Assembly: GCF_002265875.1 (NCBI RefSeq)
Contig: NZ_NPFA01000003.1
Coordinates: forward strand, 124,001 to 188,000
Length of the DNA: 64,000 bases
From: Marinococcus halophilus
Lineage (GTDB): Bacteria; Bacillota; Bacilli; Bacillales; Marinococcaceae
Direction of reading: 5' to 3'
Shown here in pieces: positions 27,572-39,658 of the stretch; position 1 is the first letter of the stretch; each line of letters begins with the position of its first letter. Under the pieces are notes generated by a model that saw only the letters and a program-made list of their open reading frames with translations, did not search any database and was not told the origin of the DNA. The position numbers and the translations under genes were made by a program.

Positions 27572-28228
27572 TCACTTTCCCGGAAGGTGAATGCTTATTG
27601 CCACCCCGTCCCCTACAGGAAAAATATCGGTATGAAAATCTTTTCTTTCCACCAGCCAGCGGTTATATTTCCTTATTTTCTTCACCATCGGCTGTAATCG
27701 TTTAGGAATATCCGCTTCAGGGTCCGCAACCAAACCGCGGAACAGTACGTTGTCGCTAATAACAAGCCCACCAGGGGCCAGCAGCTGTTCGCATAATTGA
27801 AAATACTGCTGATATTGTCCTTTAGAGGCATCTATAAATACAGCGTCAAACGTGCCTCTCTCTGAAAATTCCTCTTTCAGGTCCAAAGCATCGCCGAGAA
27901 TAAATGCAGCCTGTTTCCGCCACGGACTGTTTTGGCGGTAATATTCTGCGCGCCTGTAGCGTTCCTCGTCTTTTTCCACCGAGATTATGGACGTTTCAGG
28001 CAGGGCAGCGGCCATACGCAAAGCAGAATAGCCAATCGCAGTTCCAATTTCCAACACTGAGTCCGGCTGTTTTAGCTGCAACAGCCCAATCATGAATTGC
28101 AGCGCTTCTTCATCCATGATGGGGACCCGGTCCTGTGCCGCTTCTTCCATCATTTCCTCAAACCACGGCCGGGGCCCGAGCCCCAATTCTTTTCGGTATT
28201 CAATAAAATGGTTGTTTATATCCGGCAT
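27572..28228 (-). CDS. trmR: tRNA 5-hydroxyuridine methyltransferase TrmR
   Basis: 218 aa O-methyltransferase (YrrM). VLEIGTAIGYSALRMA is the SAM-binding motif I, DAVFIDASKGQYQQYF and LVISDNVLFRGLV are catechol-O-methyltransferase-type metal/SAM motifs. In B. subtilis it converts ho5U34 to mo5U34 in tRNA. The frame extends to a GTG at 28264, but the ATG at 28228 matches family length. It closely follows mltG, as in B. subtilis. Confidence 0.9.
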   Translation of the reverse strand: MPDINNHFIEYRKELGLGPRPWFEEMMEEAAQDRVPIMDEEALQFMIGLLQLKQPDSVLEIGTAIGYSALRMAAALPETSIISVEKDEERYRRAEYYRQNSPWRKQAAFILGDALDLKEEFSERGTFDAVFIDASKGQYQQYFQLCEQLLAPGGLVISDNVLFRGLVADPEADIPKRLQPMVKKIRKYNRWLVERKDFHTDIFPVGDGVAISIHLPGK

Positions 28229-28248
28229 ATTTTCGCCCGCTTTCCCAG

Positions 28249-29349
28249 CTATTGATTCTCCCACTCGCTTTCATACTTATTCTGTGTACGTGTATGCTGC
28301 TCGTACGTTTCGTTATATATAACATCCCCGTTCGGGCGGGCATAAAAGTATAGTGCCTTTGTGCGTTCAGGGCTCAAAGCTGCCTGTATCGACTGCGTTC
28401 CCGGACTTGCAATCGGTCCCGGAGGCAGCCCCCGGTTCCGGTATGTGTTATACGGGGAAGAAACCTGCAAATCCTTAAAGGATGTACGGAGCCTGTGTTC
28501 ACCGAGCGCATATGCTACTGTAGGGTCCATCTCGAGGCGCATATTTTTCCCCAGCCGATTCTCGATTACTCCGGCAATCGGAGCCCGGTCTTCTGCCTGC
28601 ATGGCCTCTCGTTCTACGATGGAGGCGATGGTCCATATCTCACGAACTGTCCAGGAGCTGTCCGCGATTTGATTCGAAAATTCTACCATAGTTTTGTTGG
28701 TGCGTTCAATCATATCCTTTATAATTACTTCAGCTTCCGGCGATTCACCGTAATACTCATACGTCTGTGGCGATAAATAACCTTCAAGCGCGTACCGAAT
28801 TTCATTTTGATTGTTCGGCTGCTGTATAAATGAATATGATTCACTTAAAGAACGAATAAACGAATCATCTGTTGCTGTTTCCATAAATTTTTCTTCTGAA
28901 AAATCAGCATTCTTTGCGCTGATTCGTGCTATTTGTTCCAAGGACCGACCTTCGAGAACGGTAATAGAAACTACCGGCTCCTGAGCCTGCTCCCCCGCTT
29001 CAAGCGCCCCGGCTATTTCCCCGGCACTCATCGAAGCAGATAATCGGTATGTACCGGCTTTCAGGCTATCTGGACGTAAGTAGCTGTAGTATTGAAACAC
29101 TCCAGCATGCCTGATCAGCTGCTGATTTTTAAGTTGCTCAGCCGCTGCTTCCGTCGAAGTGCCCTGTTCAATTACTACTGTCTGTTTTTCCCTGCTGTTT
29201 TCCGCCACCGGAAAAAGCATGTACAGCACATACAGGAGACCCGCAGCGACACTCATTAGGAATATAAGTCCCAGACCATAGAGCCCCGCCTTCCCTTTTT
29301 TCTTTTTAGATCTGCGGCGCCCGGTATATGAATATATGAGCGTTTTCAT
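28249..29349 (-). CDS. mltG: Endolytic murein transglycosylase MltG
   Basis: 366 aa (YrrL). A basic N terminus, one membrane helix at about 25-47 and an extracytoplasmic YceG domain. WTIASIVEREAMQAEDRAPI holds the catalytic glutamate, and NTYRNRGLPPGPIASPG is the C-terminal signature. It cleaves nascent peptidoglycan glycan strands near the divisome or elongasome. GAGGAG lies about ten bases before the ATG. Its own terminator-bounded unit with trmR is likely. Confidence 0.95.
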   Translation of the reverse strand: MKTLIYSYTGRRRSKKKKGKAGLYGLGLIFLMSVAAGLLYVLYMLFPVAENSREKQTVVIEQGTSTEAAAEQLKNQQLIRHAGVFQYYSYLRPDSLKAGTYRLSASMSAGEIAGALEAGEQAQEPVVSITVLEGRSLEQIARISAKNADFSEEKFMETATDDSFIRSLSESYSFIQQPNNQNEIRYALEGYLSPQTYEYYGESPEAEVIIKDMIERTNKTMVEFSNQIADSSWTVREIWTIASIVEREAMQAEDRAPIAGVIENRLGKNMRLEMDPTVAYALGEHRLRTSFKDLQVSSPYNTYRNRGLPPGPIASPGTQSIQAALSPERTKALYFYARPNGDVIYNETYEQHTRTQNKYESEWENQ

Positions 29350-29403
29350 GAATGGATGTTCTCCTCTTAACCCCCCGGCTCAGCTGCAGGGCAGGCATAA
29401 TGA

Positions 29404-29434
29404 TAAAGAAAAACACCGGAAGAAGATCCGGTGT
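29404..29434 (-). terminator. Terminator after yrzB
   Basis: ACACCGGA (29413-29420) and TCCGGTGT (29427-29434), with TTTTTCTTT on the minus strand. Confidence 0.88.
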
Positions 29435-29459
29435 GCTTCCTTTACGGTTAGAACAGGTT

Positions 29460-29750
29460 CTACTCCATTTCGTTAGCACTGTACGTGTTTACCATTTCTT
29501 CGACCATTTCCCATTCTTCATCAGACTCGATCGGGAAGAGGTTTATATCCGACTCGTCGCCCTCACCTTCCTCTTCATAACGGAAAGCAAAGACCTCCAC
29601 TTCTTCATTGTCGGCATCGCTCGATGGGATTACTACAATGTAAGACTGCTCGCTTTCATCTGCATCGAACGTAAACAAAATATCAAATAAATGTTCATTG
29701 CCGTCCTCATCCGGAATGACAATTCGCTCTTTTTCTTCTTCCTCAGCCAT
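29460..29750 (-). CDS. yrzB: DUF1292 domain protein YrzB
   Basis: 96 aa very acidic protein (MAEEEEKERIVIPDEDGNEH, then LFDILFTFDADESEQSYIVV), a conserved Firmicute family of unknown function. AAAGAGGTGA precedes the ATG. It belongs to the ireB-ruvX-yrzB cluster downstream of alaS, an order shared with B. subtilis. Confidence 0.93.
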   Translation of the reverse strand: MAEEEEKERIVIPDEDGNEHLFDILFTFDADESEQSYIVVIPSSDADNEEVEVFAFRYEEEGEGDESDINLFPIESDEEWEMVEEMVNTYSANEME

Positions 29751-29767
29751 TATATTTCACCTCTTTA

Positions 29768-30193
29768 CTATAAGTTTGATTGATGATCCAAATAACTTTG
29801 CAAAATCATGACAGCTGCCATTTTATCTACGACTTTTTTGCGCTTTTTCCTGCTGACATCTGCTTGTAACAGTGTGCGTTCTGCCGCCTTTGTTGTCAAA
29901 CGCTCATCATACATGGCTACCGGCAAGGAGGAAAATTCTTTAAGATTTTCTGCAAAAGCCTGGCACTCTTTTCCCCTGCCGCCAATTGTACCGTCCATGT
30001 TTTTAGGAAGGCCGACCACAAGCTGCTCTATTTCATTTTCTTTGACCAGTTCAAGAATACGCGGGAAGGCTTCGTCCGGCTCTGTCGTTTTCAAATGAAT
30101 CGTTTCTATCCCCTGGGCTGTCCAGCCAAGCGCATCGGAAACGGCAATCCCGATTCTTTTCTTTCCGACATCGATGCCAAGCGCTTTTTTCAC
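29768..30193 (-). CDS. ruvX: Putative pre-16S rRNA nuclease / RuvX (YqgF)
   Basis: 141 aa RNase H-like protein (YrrK). [18 protein letters not shown] includes catalytic D8, [17 protein letters not shown] and [14 protein letters not shown] follow. Proposed roles are pre-16S rRNA 5'-end maturation and Holliday junction resolution. The start is a GTG whose GTGA overlaps the ireB stop, with no clear SD, suggesting translational coupling. Confidence 0.93.
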   Translation of the reverse strand: MKKALGIDVGKKRIGIAVSDALGWTAQGIETIHLKTTEPDEAFPRILELVKENEIEQLVVGLPKNMDGTIGGRGKECQAFAENLKEFSSLPVAMYDERLTTKAAERTLLQADVSRKKRKKVVDKMAAVMILQSYLDHQSNL

Positions 30194-30459
30194 GAGGATA
30201 TTTGGTGATCCTTTAAATAGTGTCGAATTAATTCTTCAATTAATTCATCCCGCTCGAGCTGGCGGATGGTCGTTCTTGCTTCTTTATGGCGGGGGATATA
30301 AGCTGGATCGCCTGAAAGCAAATATCCCACAATTTGATTAATTGGATTATACCCTTTTTCCTCGAGCGCTTCATACACGCTGAGCAGAACTTCTTCGGCC
30401 TTCGGGTCGGAAGAATCTTCTTCTCGGTTAAAACGTACGGTCCGGTCGTTCGTATCCAA
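30190..30459 (-). CDS. IreB family regulatory phosphoprotein (YrzL)
   Basis: 89 aa. [20 protein letters not shown] and [18 protein letters not shown] are family-specific; in Enterococcus IreB is phosphorylated by the Ser/Thr kinase IreK and affects cephalosporin resistance. The frame is open for 46 more codons, but GAGGAGG lies seven bases before a TTG at 30459, and this start gives the family length. The N-terminal threonine-rich DTNDRTVRF resembles the phosphosite region. It is co-transcribed with alaS, ruvX and yrzB. Confidence 0.9.
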   Translation of the reverse strand: MDTNDRTVRFNREEDSSDPKAEEVLLSVYEALEEKGYNPINQIVGYLLSGDPAYIPRHKEARTTIRQLERDELIEELIRHYLKDHQISS

Positions 30460-30597
30460 TTCCTCCACCTCCTCAGATGACTTTTCACGAAATTTCATTT
30501 CATAAAAAGCAGAAGGGAGGAGAAGCTCCCTTCCTATACTGTGGTAATTAATATGGTTACTATATAGACGATTATATTGTACATGAGATAGGGGCAA

Positions 30598-33240
30598 TTA
30601 GGAAAGGGATAAGATAAACTTCTTCGCTTCTTCTAATGCCTCGGCAAGCTTTTCGGGCTGTTTTCCCCCTGCCTGAGCCATATCCGGGCGGCCGCCTCCC
30701 CCGCCTCCGCACACTTCTGCTGCTTTTTTCACAATATCTCCTGCTTTATACCGTTCAGTCAGATCTTTGGTTACGCCGGCAATGAGCTGTACTTTTTCTC
30801 CTTCCGATGTTCCAAGCACGACAATACCGCTTCCAAGCTTCTGCTTGAGTTCGTCTACTGTCTGTCTTAGTGTATCTTTATCTGCTCCCGGAAGTTCTTT
30901 GGCAATCACCGGAATACCATTTATTTCTTCTGCCGCGTCTGCAAGATCACCGGCTTCGAGATTACTCAGCTTTTGCGACAATGATTCATTTTCTTTTTGA
31001 AGGCTTCTGATCTGCTCCTGCAGAGCTTCTGCCCGCTGTGGAATGTCGTCAACAGCACGGGCCCGGACGATGCTTCCTGTTTCCTCCAGCAGCTGTATTC
31101 TGCTTTCAACGTACTCATACGCATACCGGCCGGTAACAGCTTCTATGCGGCGGGTCCCGGCCCCAATACCGGATTCTCCTGTAATCTTGAACACTCCAAC
31201 TTCGGAGGTGCTTCCGACATGGCAGCCGCCGCACAGCTCGATACTGTAGTCACCGATCTGCACCACGCGCACTCTTTCTCCGTATTTTTCACCAAATAAC
31301 GCAGTGGCCCCCATCTGTTTCGCTTCGTTGATGCCTTTTTCTTCAATAAGAACCGACATGTTGTACCATATTTTTTCATTCACCTGGTATTCAATCTGCT
31401 TTATTTCTTCTTCAGTGACCTGCCCGAAATGGGAAAAGTCAAAGCGTAGACGGTTGTCCGTCACAATTGACCCTGCCTGGTTTACGTGCTCGCCAAGAAC
31501 GTCCTTAAGTGCCTGGTGCAGCAAATGGGTCGCTGTGTGGTTTTTGATAATGCTGCTTCTCGTATTTTCTTCGATGGATGCTCTGACGTGCATTCCTTTG
31601 CGAAGAGATCCTTTCTCGATCCGTACCGTATGAAGATGCTGGCCATTTGGAGCTTTTTGAACGTCTTCCACTACCGCTTCCACTCCTGATACCTCATTTA
31701 CGATCGTGCCGCGGTCTGCCACCTGTCCGCCGCTTTCCGCATAGAACGGGGTTTTTTCCAGGATAAGCTGCACCTGTTCCCCGGCGCCGACTGTGTCCAC
31801 GATTTCTTTGTTGTGGATCAGCGCCTGAACATTTGTTTCTACATCAAAATGCTCGTAGCCAACGAACGTGCTGGTCGTTTCTATATCTGTCAGAAGTGCT
31901 TCCTGGGTCTGCATCGAACCGCTGTCTTTTCTCGCAGCCCGCGCCCGGCTCCGCTGCGCTTCCATTTCCACTTCGAATTCCTCGTTATCTACCGCAAAGC
32001 CTTCGTCCACTACGTATTCTGCCGTTAAGTCAGGCGGGAATCCGTACGTATCATACAGACGGAATACGTCCTTGCCGGAGATAACGGTCTCACCTTTGCT
32101 GCGGGCTCTTTCTGTCACCTGCTTCAGCATTTTCAACCCATCGTTCAGCGTTTCATGGAAACGTTCTTCCTCCGTTTTTACCACACGTTCAATAAAGGAT
32201 TGTTTTTCACGAACCTCCGGATAGTAATCTTCCATAATCTCACCCACGACGCCTACAAGCCTGTGCATAAACGGCTCCTCCTGCCCGAGCCAGCCGGCAT
32301 AACGTACCGCACGGCGGAGCAGGCGGCGCAAAATGTAACCGCGTCCTTCATTGGACGGCAGGGCCCCGTCCCCGATGGAGAAGCTGACTGTCCGTACGTG
32401 ATCAGCAATCAAACGAAAAGCAATGTCCTGCTCTTCATTTTCTCCATACGTTCTTCCGGACACTTCTTCTACCTTTCGGATGATCGGCCGGAAAAGATCA
32501 GTATCAAAGTTTGTCGGCACGTCCTGAACGAGAGTTACAAGCCGTTCCAGCCCCATGCCCGTATCAATGTTTTTCTTTGGAAGAGGTGTATACGTATCAT
32601 CGGCATTATGATTGAACTGCGAAAATACGAGATTCCATACTTCTAAATAACGCTCATTTTCGCCTCCTGGGTACAGTTCAGGATCGCGTGGATCGTCCCC
32701 CCAGGCGTCTCCGCGGTCATAGAAAATTTCCGTATTTGGCCCGCTCGGTCCCTGGCCGATATCCCAGAAGTTTTCTTCGAGCCGGATTACCCGTTCTTCA
32801 GGAAGTCCGATGATTTCCCGCCAGTATTGATAAGCCTCGTCGTCTTCAGGATGCACGGTAACTGACAGCCGGTCTGCATCAAAGCCTATCCAGCGCTCTG
32901 ACGTTAAAAATTCCCAGGCCCATTCGATGGCTTCCTTTTTAAAATAGTCACCGATCGAGAAATTACCGAGCATTTCAAAAAATGTATGGTGTCTCGTTGT
33001 TCTTCCGACATTTTCAATATCATTTGTCCGGATTGATTTTTGAGCGTTCGCAAGGCGCGGGTTTTCAGGGATCACCCGGCCATCAAAATATTTTTTCATC
33101 GTAGCGACACCGCTGTTGATCCACAAAAGCGTCGGGTCTTCGTGTGGAACAAGCGAAGCACTCGGTTCAATCGTGTGTCCTTTTTCCTCAAAAAAGTCCA
33201 AAAAGCGCCGCCGGACTTCAGTAGATGTTAATGCTGGCAT
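30598..33240 (-). CDS. alaS: Alanine-tRNA ligase
   Basis: 880 aa AlaRS. N-terminal catalytic core with [24 protein letters not shown] and the class II motif 3 region [16 protein letters not shown]; the editing domain contains [11 protein letters not shown] and the zinc-binding CGGCHVG, and a C-Ala domain ends in [15 protein letters not shown]. It charges tRNA-Ala and clears Ser/Gly mischarging. The ATG follows GGGAGG by ten bases. Expression is controlled by the T-box leader immediately upstream. Confidence 0.97.
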   Translation of the reverse strand: MPALTSTEVRRRFLDFFEEKGHTIEPSASLVPHEDPTLLWINSGVATMKKYFDGRVIPENPRLANAQKSIRTNDIENVGRTTRHHTFFEMLGNFSIGDYFKKEAIEWAWEFLTSERWIGFDADRLSVTVHPEDDEAYQYWREIIGLPEERVIRLEENFWDIGQGPSGPNTEIFYDRGDAWGDDPRDPELYPGGENERYLEVWNLVFSQFNHNADDTYTPLPKKNIDTGMGLERLVTLVQDVPTNFDTDLFRPIIRKVEEVSGRTYGENEEQDIAFRLIADHVRTVSFSIGDGALPSNEGRGYILRRLLRRAVRYAGWLGQEEPFMHRLVGVVGEIMEDYYPEVREKQSFIERVVKTEEERFHETLNDGLKMLKQVTERARSKGETVISGKDVFRLYDTYGFPPDLTAEYVVDEGFAVDNEEFEVEMEAQRSRARAARKDSGSMQTQEALLTDIETTSTFVGYEHFDVETNVQALIHNKEIVDTVGAGEQVQLILEKTPFYAESGGQVADRGTIVNEVSGVEAVVEDVQKAPNGQHLHTVRIEKGSLRKGMHVRASIEENTRSSIIKNHTATHLLHQALKDVLGEHVNQAGSIVTDNRLRFDFSHFGQVTEEEIKQIEYQVNEKIWYNMSVLIEEKGINEAKQMGATALFGEKYGERVRVVQIGDYSIELCGGCHVGSTSEVGVFKITGESGIGAGTRRIEAVTGRYAYEYVESRIQLLEETGSIVRARAVDDIPQRAEALQEQIRSLQKENESLSQKLSNLEAGDLADAAEEINGIPVIAKELPGADKDTLRQTVDELKQKLGSGIVVLGTSEGEKVQLIAGVTKDLTERYKAGDIVKKAAEVCGGGGGGRPDMAQAGGKQPEKLAEALEEAKKFILSLS

Positions 33241-33289
33241 TATTGATCAGCCTCCCGTGAATTTTTCACTTTCGTTTATATCACATTAA

Positions 33290-33513
33290 AAAACCCGCCC
33301 CTGAAAACAGGGACGAGTGTGCTCGCGTTACCACCCTGGTTGCCACATATCAAGCGGCCAACTCAGCATCCGTAACGTGGATGATCCGGCAGGGTTTGCC
33401 TGCACTCCGGAGCAGCGTTCGGGCGGGTTATTCTCCGGCAGTTTCAGCCGCTGCTGCCGGTCTCTGTGTGAATATACCCGCCGTACTCGTTCCATCACTG
33501 TTTTTGTTATTCT
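33290..33513 (-). promoter_or_regulatory. T-box leader (alanine) controlling alaS
   Basis: On the minus strand the leader carries GATGGAACGAGTA (stem I GA-rich element), a likely specifier segment GAACGCTGCT with GCT Ala codons (33411-33416), and the T-box consensus AGGGTGGTAACGCG (within 33321-33338). The terminator stem CGTCCCTG/CAGGGGCG followed by T6 (33291-33314) competes with the antiterminator. Uncharged tRNA-Ala should stabilise read-through into alaS. Confidence 0.93.
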
Positions 33514-33519
33514 GTTTCA

Positions 33520-33548
33520 GTTATATCGGAAACCGTATTTTCTGTCAA
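33520..33548 (-). promoter_or_regulatory. Sigma-A promoter of the alaS leader
   Basis: TTGACA (33543-33548), a 17-base spacer and TATAAC (33520-33525) on the minus strand. The -35 hexamer overlaps the end of the recD2 coding sequence. Confidence 0.85.
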
Positions 33549-35839
33549 GCCTGGTCTTCCGGATCTTCTTCCCGGTGTTTCAGTCGTTCCTTCAGGTACG
33601 AATAGCGTTCATTTTTTGATTCCTGCTTTACGGCATACATGAACGCTTCTTTTTCGCCGCAGAGAATTAAATAATCCTTCGCCCGTGTGATCGCTGTGTA
33701 CAACAAATTACGGCGCAGCATCCGCCGGTAGGACATCAGCATCGGCACAACTACAATGGGAAACTCGCTTCCCTGCGCCTTATGAATAGAAGTACAGTAG
33801 GCAAGAGTGATTTGTTTGAGGTCCTGGCGCGTGTAACTGACTTCCTTTTCGTCAAAGGAAAAAACAACCTGCATTTCTTTATCGACAGTTTCTTTTGCTT
33901 CAAAGACAGTTTCGAGCACGCCTTTGTCCCCGTTATATATGCCTTCTTCGCCGTTATTTACAAGCTGAAGAACGATATCATCCTTCTGATAAACAGCGTC
34001 ACCGAAGGTTACACTCCGTTTCTGCGGCGTCCGGGGGTTAAACATCTCCTGCAGACGTTCGTTCAGGGCGTGGATGCCCGCCTCCCCCCGGTACATCGGG
34101 GCAAGCACCTGAATATCCATGGGATCGTAGCCCTTCCGGATGGCGCCGGCACACGTTTTCTCCACCACATCGGCCACCTGTGATTTTGAGCACGGGAAAA
34201 ACCGGCGGTCTTCAAACGGCTGCTCGAAGTCGTCCGGCAGCCCTCCTTCTTTCATCGCATGGGCTAATTCTACAATTGATGACTGGTTCGTCTGCCTGTA
34301 TACCACTGATAAGCTCACAGTTGGTATGGTACCTGCTTCAAGAAGATCTCCGAGCACCTGGCCCGGGCCTACCGAAGGCAGCTGGTCTTCGTCCCCAACA
34401 AAAATTACTTTCATTCCTTTCGGCACCGCCCGAATCAGCTGATTGGCAAGCCACATGTCCACCATCGAAACTTCGTCAACAATCAGCAGCTCCCCTTCAA
34501 GTGGCTCGTACTCATCCTTTTCAAACAGCTCATTTTCCCCTTCTCCGCTGAATCCGAGCAGCTTATGAATTGTCACCGCCCGCAGGCCGGTGGATTCTTT
34601 CATTCGCTTTGCCGCCCGTCCGGTCGGGGCTGCAAGCAATACTGGAAAAGGCTTCTTCCCCGAATATTCCGAAGGATCAAGAGAAATATCGTAGAGGGAG
34701 GCGTACACTTCTACAATGGCCCGGATGATCGTGGTCTTGCCAGTCCCCGGCCCTCCTGTAAGAAGCATCAATGGTTTTTCCATAGCCGTTTGTATCGCTT
34801 CTTTCTGCTGATCAGCATACTCAATATCGAACTTCTCCTCCACTTCCCCGAGTGCCTGCAGCAGATCCGCCTGGGAATATTCTTTTTCCTCCGCTTCCTC
34901 CTGAAGCTTATGTACCCTGCTTGAAAAACCTTTTTCCGCAAAATACAAAGAGGCGATATAAACACGGCTATCGTCGATCTGCACCCGCTCTTCGTTTACG
35001 AGCTCCTGCAGTACAAGCTTCAGCTCCTGCTGATCAATGGTAACGGCAGGGTCTGCAAGCAGCTGCTCTGCGCTATCGAGCAGCTGCTGCTTTGGGATAT
35101 ACACATGCCCGTCCTGCATCGTCCGCTCGTACAGCTCAAACAACACCCCTGCCTTTAAACGGCTTGGGTCGTTTTTTTGTATGCCGGTGTTTTCCCCTAG
35201 ACGGTCTGCTTTCGTAAAGCCAACACCGTCTACGTCCCAGACAAGCTGGTACGGATCATGCTGAATGATGTCAAGGGTCTGCTCGCGGTACTGGTTGTAT
35301 ATTTTCACGCCAAGGTCCGTACCGAATCCGTAGCGCACTAAAAGCGTCATGGCATGCTCCATACCTTGATTTTCGAGCATGGCGGTACGAATTTGTTTAC
35401 GTTTTTCTTCGTTCAGGCCAGGAATCTTTTCGAGGGCTTCCGGACGTTCGAGCACTTCATCAATCACTCTGGCCCCAAAGCGATCGACCAGTTTTTCTGC
35501 TGTTTTTGGCCCGATGTACGGGAACCGGTCACTCGATAAATAATCAATTAATGCGGAACGTTCGGTCGGTATCTCTTTCTGGTATGAGACGACCTGATAC
35601 TGGGTGCCAAAGCGCGGATGCTGTTTAATTTCACCGCTAAAACGATATCGTTCGTTTGCCTCCACTGTCGGAAGGATGCCAACGATAGTCGTTGTGGTTT
35701 CTTCAAAGGCGGGTATCGATTCTTTAATTTTTACTTTCGCTACCGTATAGCCGTTTTCTTCATTGCGGAATATAACGTGCTGCACTGTTCCGAGGACATA
35801 GGGTTCAAGCAGCTCCTGTTCATCATATCCGTTCTCCAT
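33545..35839 (-). CDS. recD2: ATP-dependent RecD2 DNA helicase
   Basis: 764 aa SF1B 5'-3' helicase (YrrC) that works without RecBC, linked to repair and replication-fork stability. An N-terminal OB-like region and helix-hairpin-helix segments (PYIGPKTAEKLVDRFG, IPGLNEEKRKQI) precede the helicase core with P-loop LTGGPGTGKTT, LLIVDEVSMVDMW (motif II), GDEDQLPSVGPG (motif III) and YCTSIHKAQGSEFP (motif V). GAGGTGG precedes the ATG. It follows the TPR gene by nine bases, as in B. subtilis. Confidence 0.96.
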   Translation of the reverse strand: MENGYDEQELLEPYVLGTVQHVIFRNEENGYTVAKVKIKESIPAFEETTTTIVGILPTVEANERYRFSGEIKQHPRFGTQYQVVSYQKEIPTERSALIDYLSSDRFPYIGPKTAEKLVDRFGARVIDEVLERPEALEKIPGLNEEKRKQIRTAMLENQGMEHAMTLLVRYGFGTDLGVKIYNQYREQTLDIIQHDPYQLVWDVDGVGFTKADRLGENTGIQKNDPSRLKAGVLFELYERTMQDGHVYIPKQQLLDSAEQLLADPAVTIDQQELKLVLQELVNEERVQIDDSRVYIASLYFAEKGFSSRVHKLQEEAEEKEYSQADLLQALGEVEEKFDIEYADQQKEAIQTAMEKPLMLLTGGPGTGKTTIIRAIVEVYASLYDISLDPSEYSGKKPFPVLLAAPTGRAAKRMKESTGLRAVTIHKLLGFSGEGENELFEKDEYEPLEGELLIVDEVSMVDMWLANQLIRAVPKGMKVIFVGDEDQLPSVGPGQVLGDLLEAGTIPTVSLSVVYRQTNQSSIVELAHAMKEGGLPDDFEQPFEDRRFFPCSKSQVADVVEKTCAGAIRKGYDPMDIQVLAPMYRGEAGIHALNERLQEMFNPRTPQKRSVTFGDAVYQKDDIVLQLVNNGEEGIYNGDKGVLETVFEAKETVDKEMQVVFSFDEKEVSYTRQDLKQITLAYCTSIHKAQGSEFPIVVVPMLMSYRRMLRRNLLYTAITRAKDYLILCGEKEAFMYAVKQESKNERYSYLKERLKHREEDPEDQA

Positions 35840-35848
35840 AGCACCACC

Positions 35849-36511
35849 TCACTTTTCGCCGAGCAGCTGCTGAACCTGCTGTCTGCCGTTCTCTGCCAAT
35901 GCATGTTCAGGCTCTGATTCAAGTGCTTTCTCGAAGCAGCTGAGCGCTTCTTCCACCCGTTCATTAAACAGGGCAGCCACTCCCAGATTATAGTGGGCGT
36001 CGGCATGGTCCGGATCCTGCTCCACCACTTTTCTAAATTCTGCTTCAGCCTGGTCGACTTCCTCCTGCTGGGCGAGCGACAGTGCATAATAATATCTTGC
36101 TTCAGCGTCCGATTCATCGAGCTCCACGGAACGCTTGAAATTGGCAATCGCATATGGAAGACGATCGGACTGCAGATAACTCAGTCCGAGCATGAAAAAC
36201 AGGCTCGAGTCTTCAAGCCCCTGCTGCTGGGCCCCTTTATACATTGTAATAGCCTCGGCGTATTCCTCCCGGTTATACAATACATTCCCGGCCCCGTAAT
36301 AGGCTGTTGCGGCTGTTTCGTCTATCTGCAGTGCCTTCGTAAAAAAACGGATTGCTTTGTCGTCTTCACCGGCTTCGGCAAGCAGGTTACCAAAGTTTAT
36401 GTACGCGACAGGGTCATTCGGCTCTGCTTCCATCTGCTCATTCAAAAGCCTGGCCGCTTCTTCAAAATCCCCATTTTGCAAAAGCTCCATCGCCTGCTGA
36501 TTCTTATCCAT
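35849..36511 (-). CDS. yrrB: TPR repeat protein YrrB
   Basis: 220 aa made almost wholly of tetratricopeptide repeats (about six, for example AEAGEDDKAIRFFTKALQID and DAHYNLGVAALFNERVEEAL), a protein-interaction scaffold. It sits between mnmA and recD2, the YrrB position in B. subtilis. No signal peptide; partner unknown. Confidence 0.9.
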   Translation of the reverse strand: MDKNQQAMELLQNGDFEEAARLLNEQMEAEPNDPVAYINFGNLLAEAGEDDKAIRFFTKALQIDETAATAYYGAGNVLYNREEYAEAITMYKGAQQQGLEDSSLFFMLGLSYLQSDRLPYAIANFKRSVELDESDAEARYYYALSLAQQEEVDQAEAEFRKVVEQDPDHADAHYNLGVAALFNERVEEALSCFEKALESEPEHALAENGRQQVQQLLGEK

Positions 36512-36597
36512 ACTATCATCCTTTTCAAATCTTCTTTCTATATTATTTCACGATCCCGGGTGATTGAAAAGCCTTCCCACCATACAGGAGGAATCAA

Positions 36598-38860
<2,263 letters not shown>

Positions 38861-39021
38861 ATTTTTCTCCTCCTACTGGAGTTATTACATGTAATCGGAA
38901 TAACATTATTTTTTACATTAACAAATAGGAGATTTTTTGTCTATTTCCTTGCCTATGCTTTCTTATCACGTGTAATATATATTTTGTTTCCTATTATTTT
39001 ATGAAAGTGCGGGATGTGTGA

Positions 39022-39621
39022 GTGAAAAATGTTTGGCTGCTCCGGCCTTTACCTAACGGCACCAACCAGCTGCATAATTTTTTAGAATATGACTTTATCG
39101 CCATTGGATACCCTGTCGGCAAATCCTTAAATGGCCTCAGTTACGAAAAAGTTAAAAAAGAATTAGCCCGTTTTGATATGGATGAAGGCGCCACTAATGT
39201 ATATAATTTTATTTCCCAGATGAAAATAGACGACCTTGTCATCGTGCCGGACGACAATAGCCGTGACGTGTATTTCTGTACGGTCACTTCACAATACATT
39301 TACGTACCAAACGTTGATAATCAAAAAAAAGGGCTCGGTTATCCCCACCAGAAAACCGTCAATTGGTTTTTTAACAAAGAGCCGCTCAACCGCAATGATT
39401 TCAGTAAGGAACTGCAGGCCTCCTTGCGTTCACCAAAAACCATTACAGATTTAACTCATCATCTTGACGTGCTGAATGAAATTATTTTCGATGTGGCATT
39501 TATCAGCGGCGGGGTCCTGAAGGGCAAAGCAATTGAAACCGTCAGGGAAATGCTCGAAGAAGACCAAACGGTCGACACCCGGCTCCGGGCGGCCGAGCTT
39601 GCGCTTAAATACGACCTTTAA
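39022..39621 (+). CDS. Stand-alone Mrr N-terminal/EVE (PUA)-like domain protein
   Basis: 199 aa. NVWLLRPLPNGTNQLHNFLE, FIAIGYPVGKSLNGLS, MKIDDLVIVPD, VYFCTVTSQYIY and GYPHQKTVNW resemble, by pattern, the N-terminal modified-base-sensing domain seen in front of Mrr-type restriction nucleases and related PUA/EVE folds. No PD-(D/E)XK nuclease follows; the C-terminal 50 residues (DVLNEIIFDVAFISGG onward) look like a short helical tail. The start is a GTG at 39022 with a poor SD, and it follows a six-codon ATG frame (39001-39021) that ends one base before it. The gene is on the plus strand, unlike its neighbours, between iscS and cymR. Family assignment is tentative. Confidence 0.6.
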   Translation: MKNVWLLRPLPNGTNQLHNFLEYDFIAIGYPVGKSLNGLSYEKVKKELARFDMDEGATNVYNFISQMKIDDLVIVPDDNSRDVYFCTVTSQYIYVPNVDNQKKGLGYPHQKTVNWFFNKEPLNRNDFSKELQASLRSPKTITDLTHHLDVLNEIIFDVAFISGGVLKGKAIETVREMLEEDQTVDTRLRAAELALKYDL

Positions 39622-39658
39622 TGTAATAGCCAGTATATCTGCAGAGATGCAGCATTTC

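Noticed and set aside
39001-39021. Six-codon ATG frame as an extended start of the EVE-like gene
   Set aside because: It ends in TGA one base before the GTG and cannot be joined to the frame without a shift.
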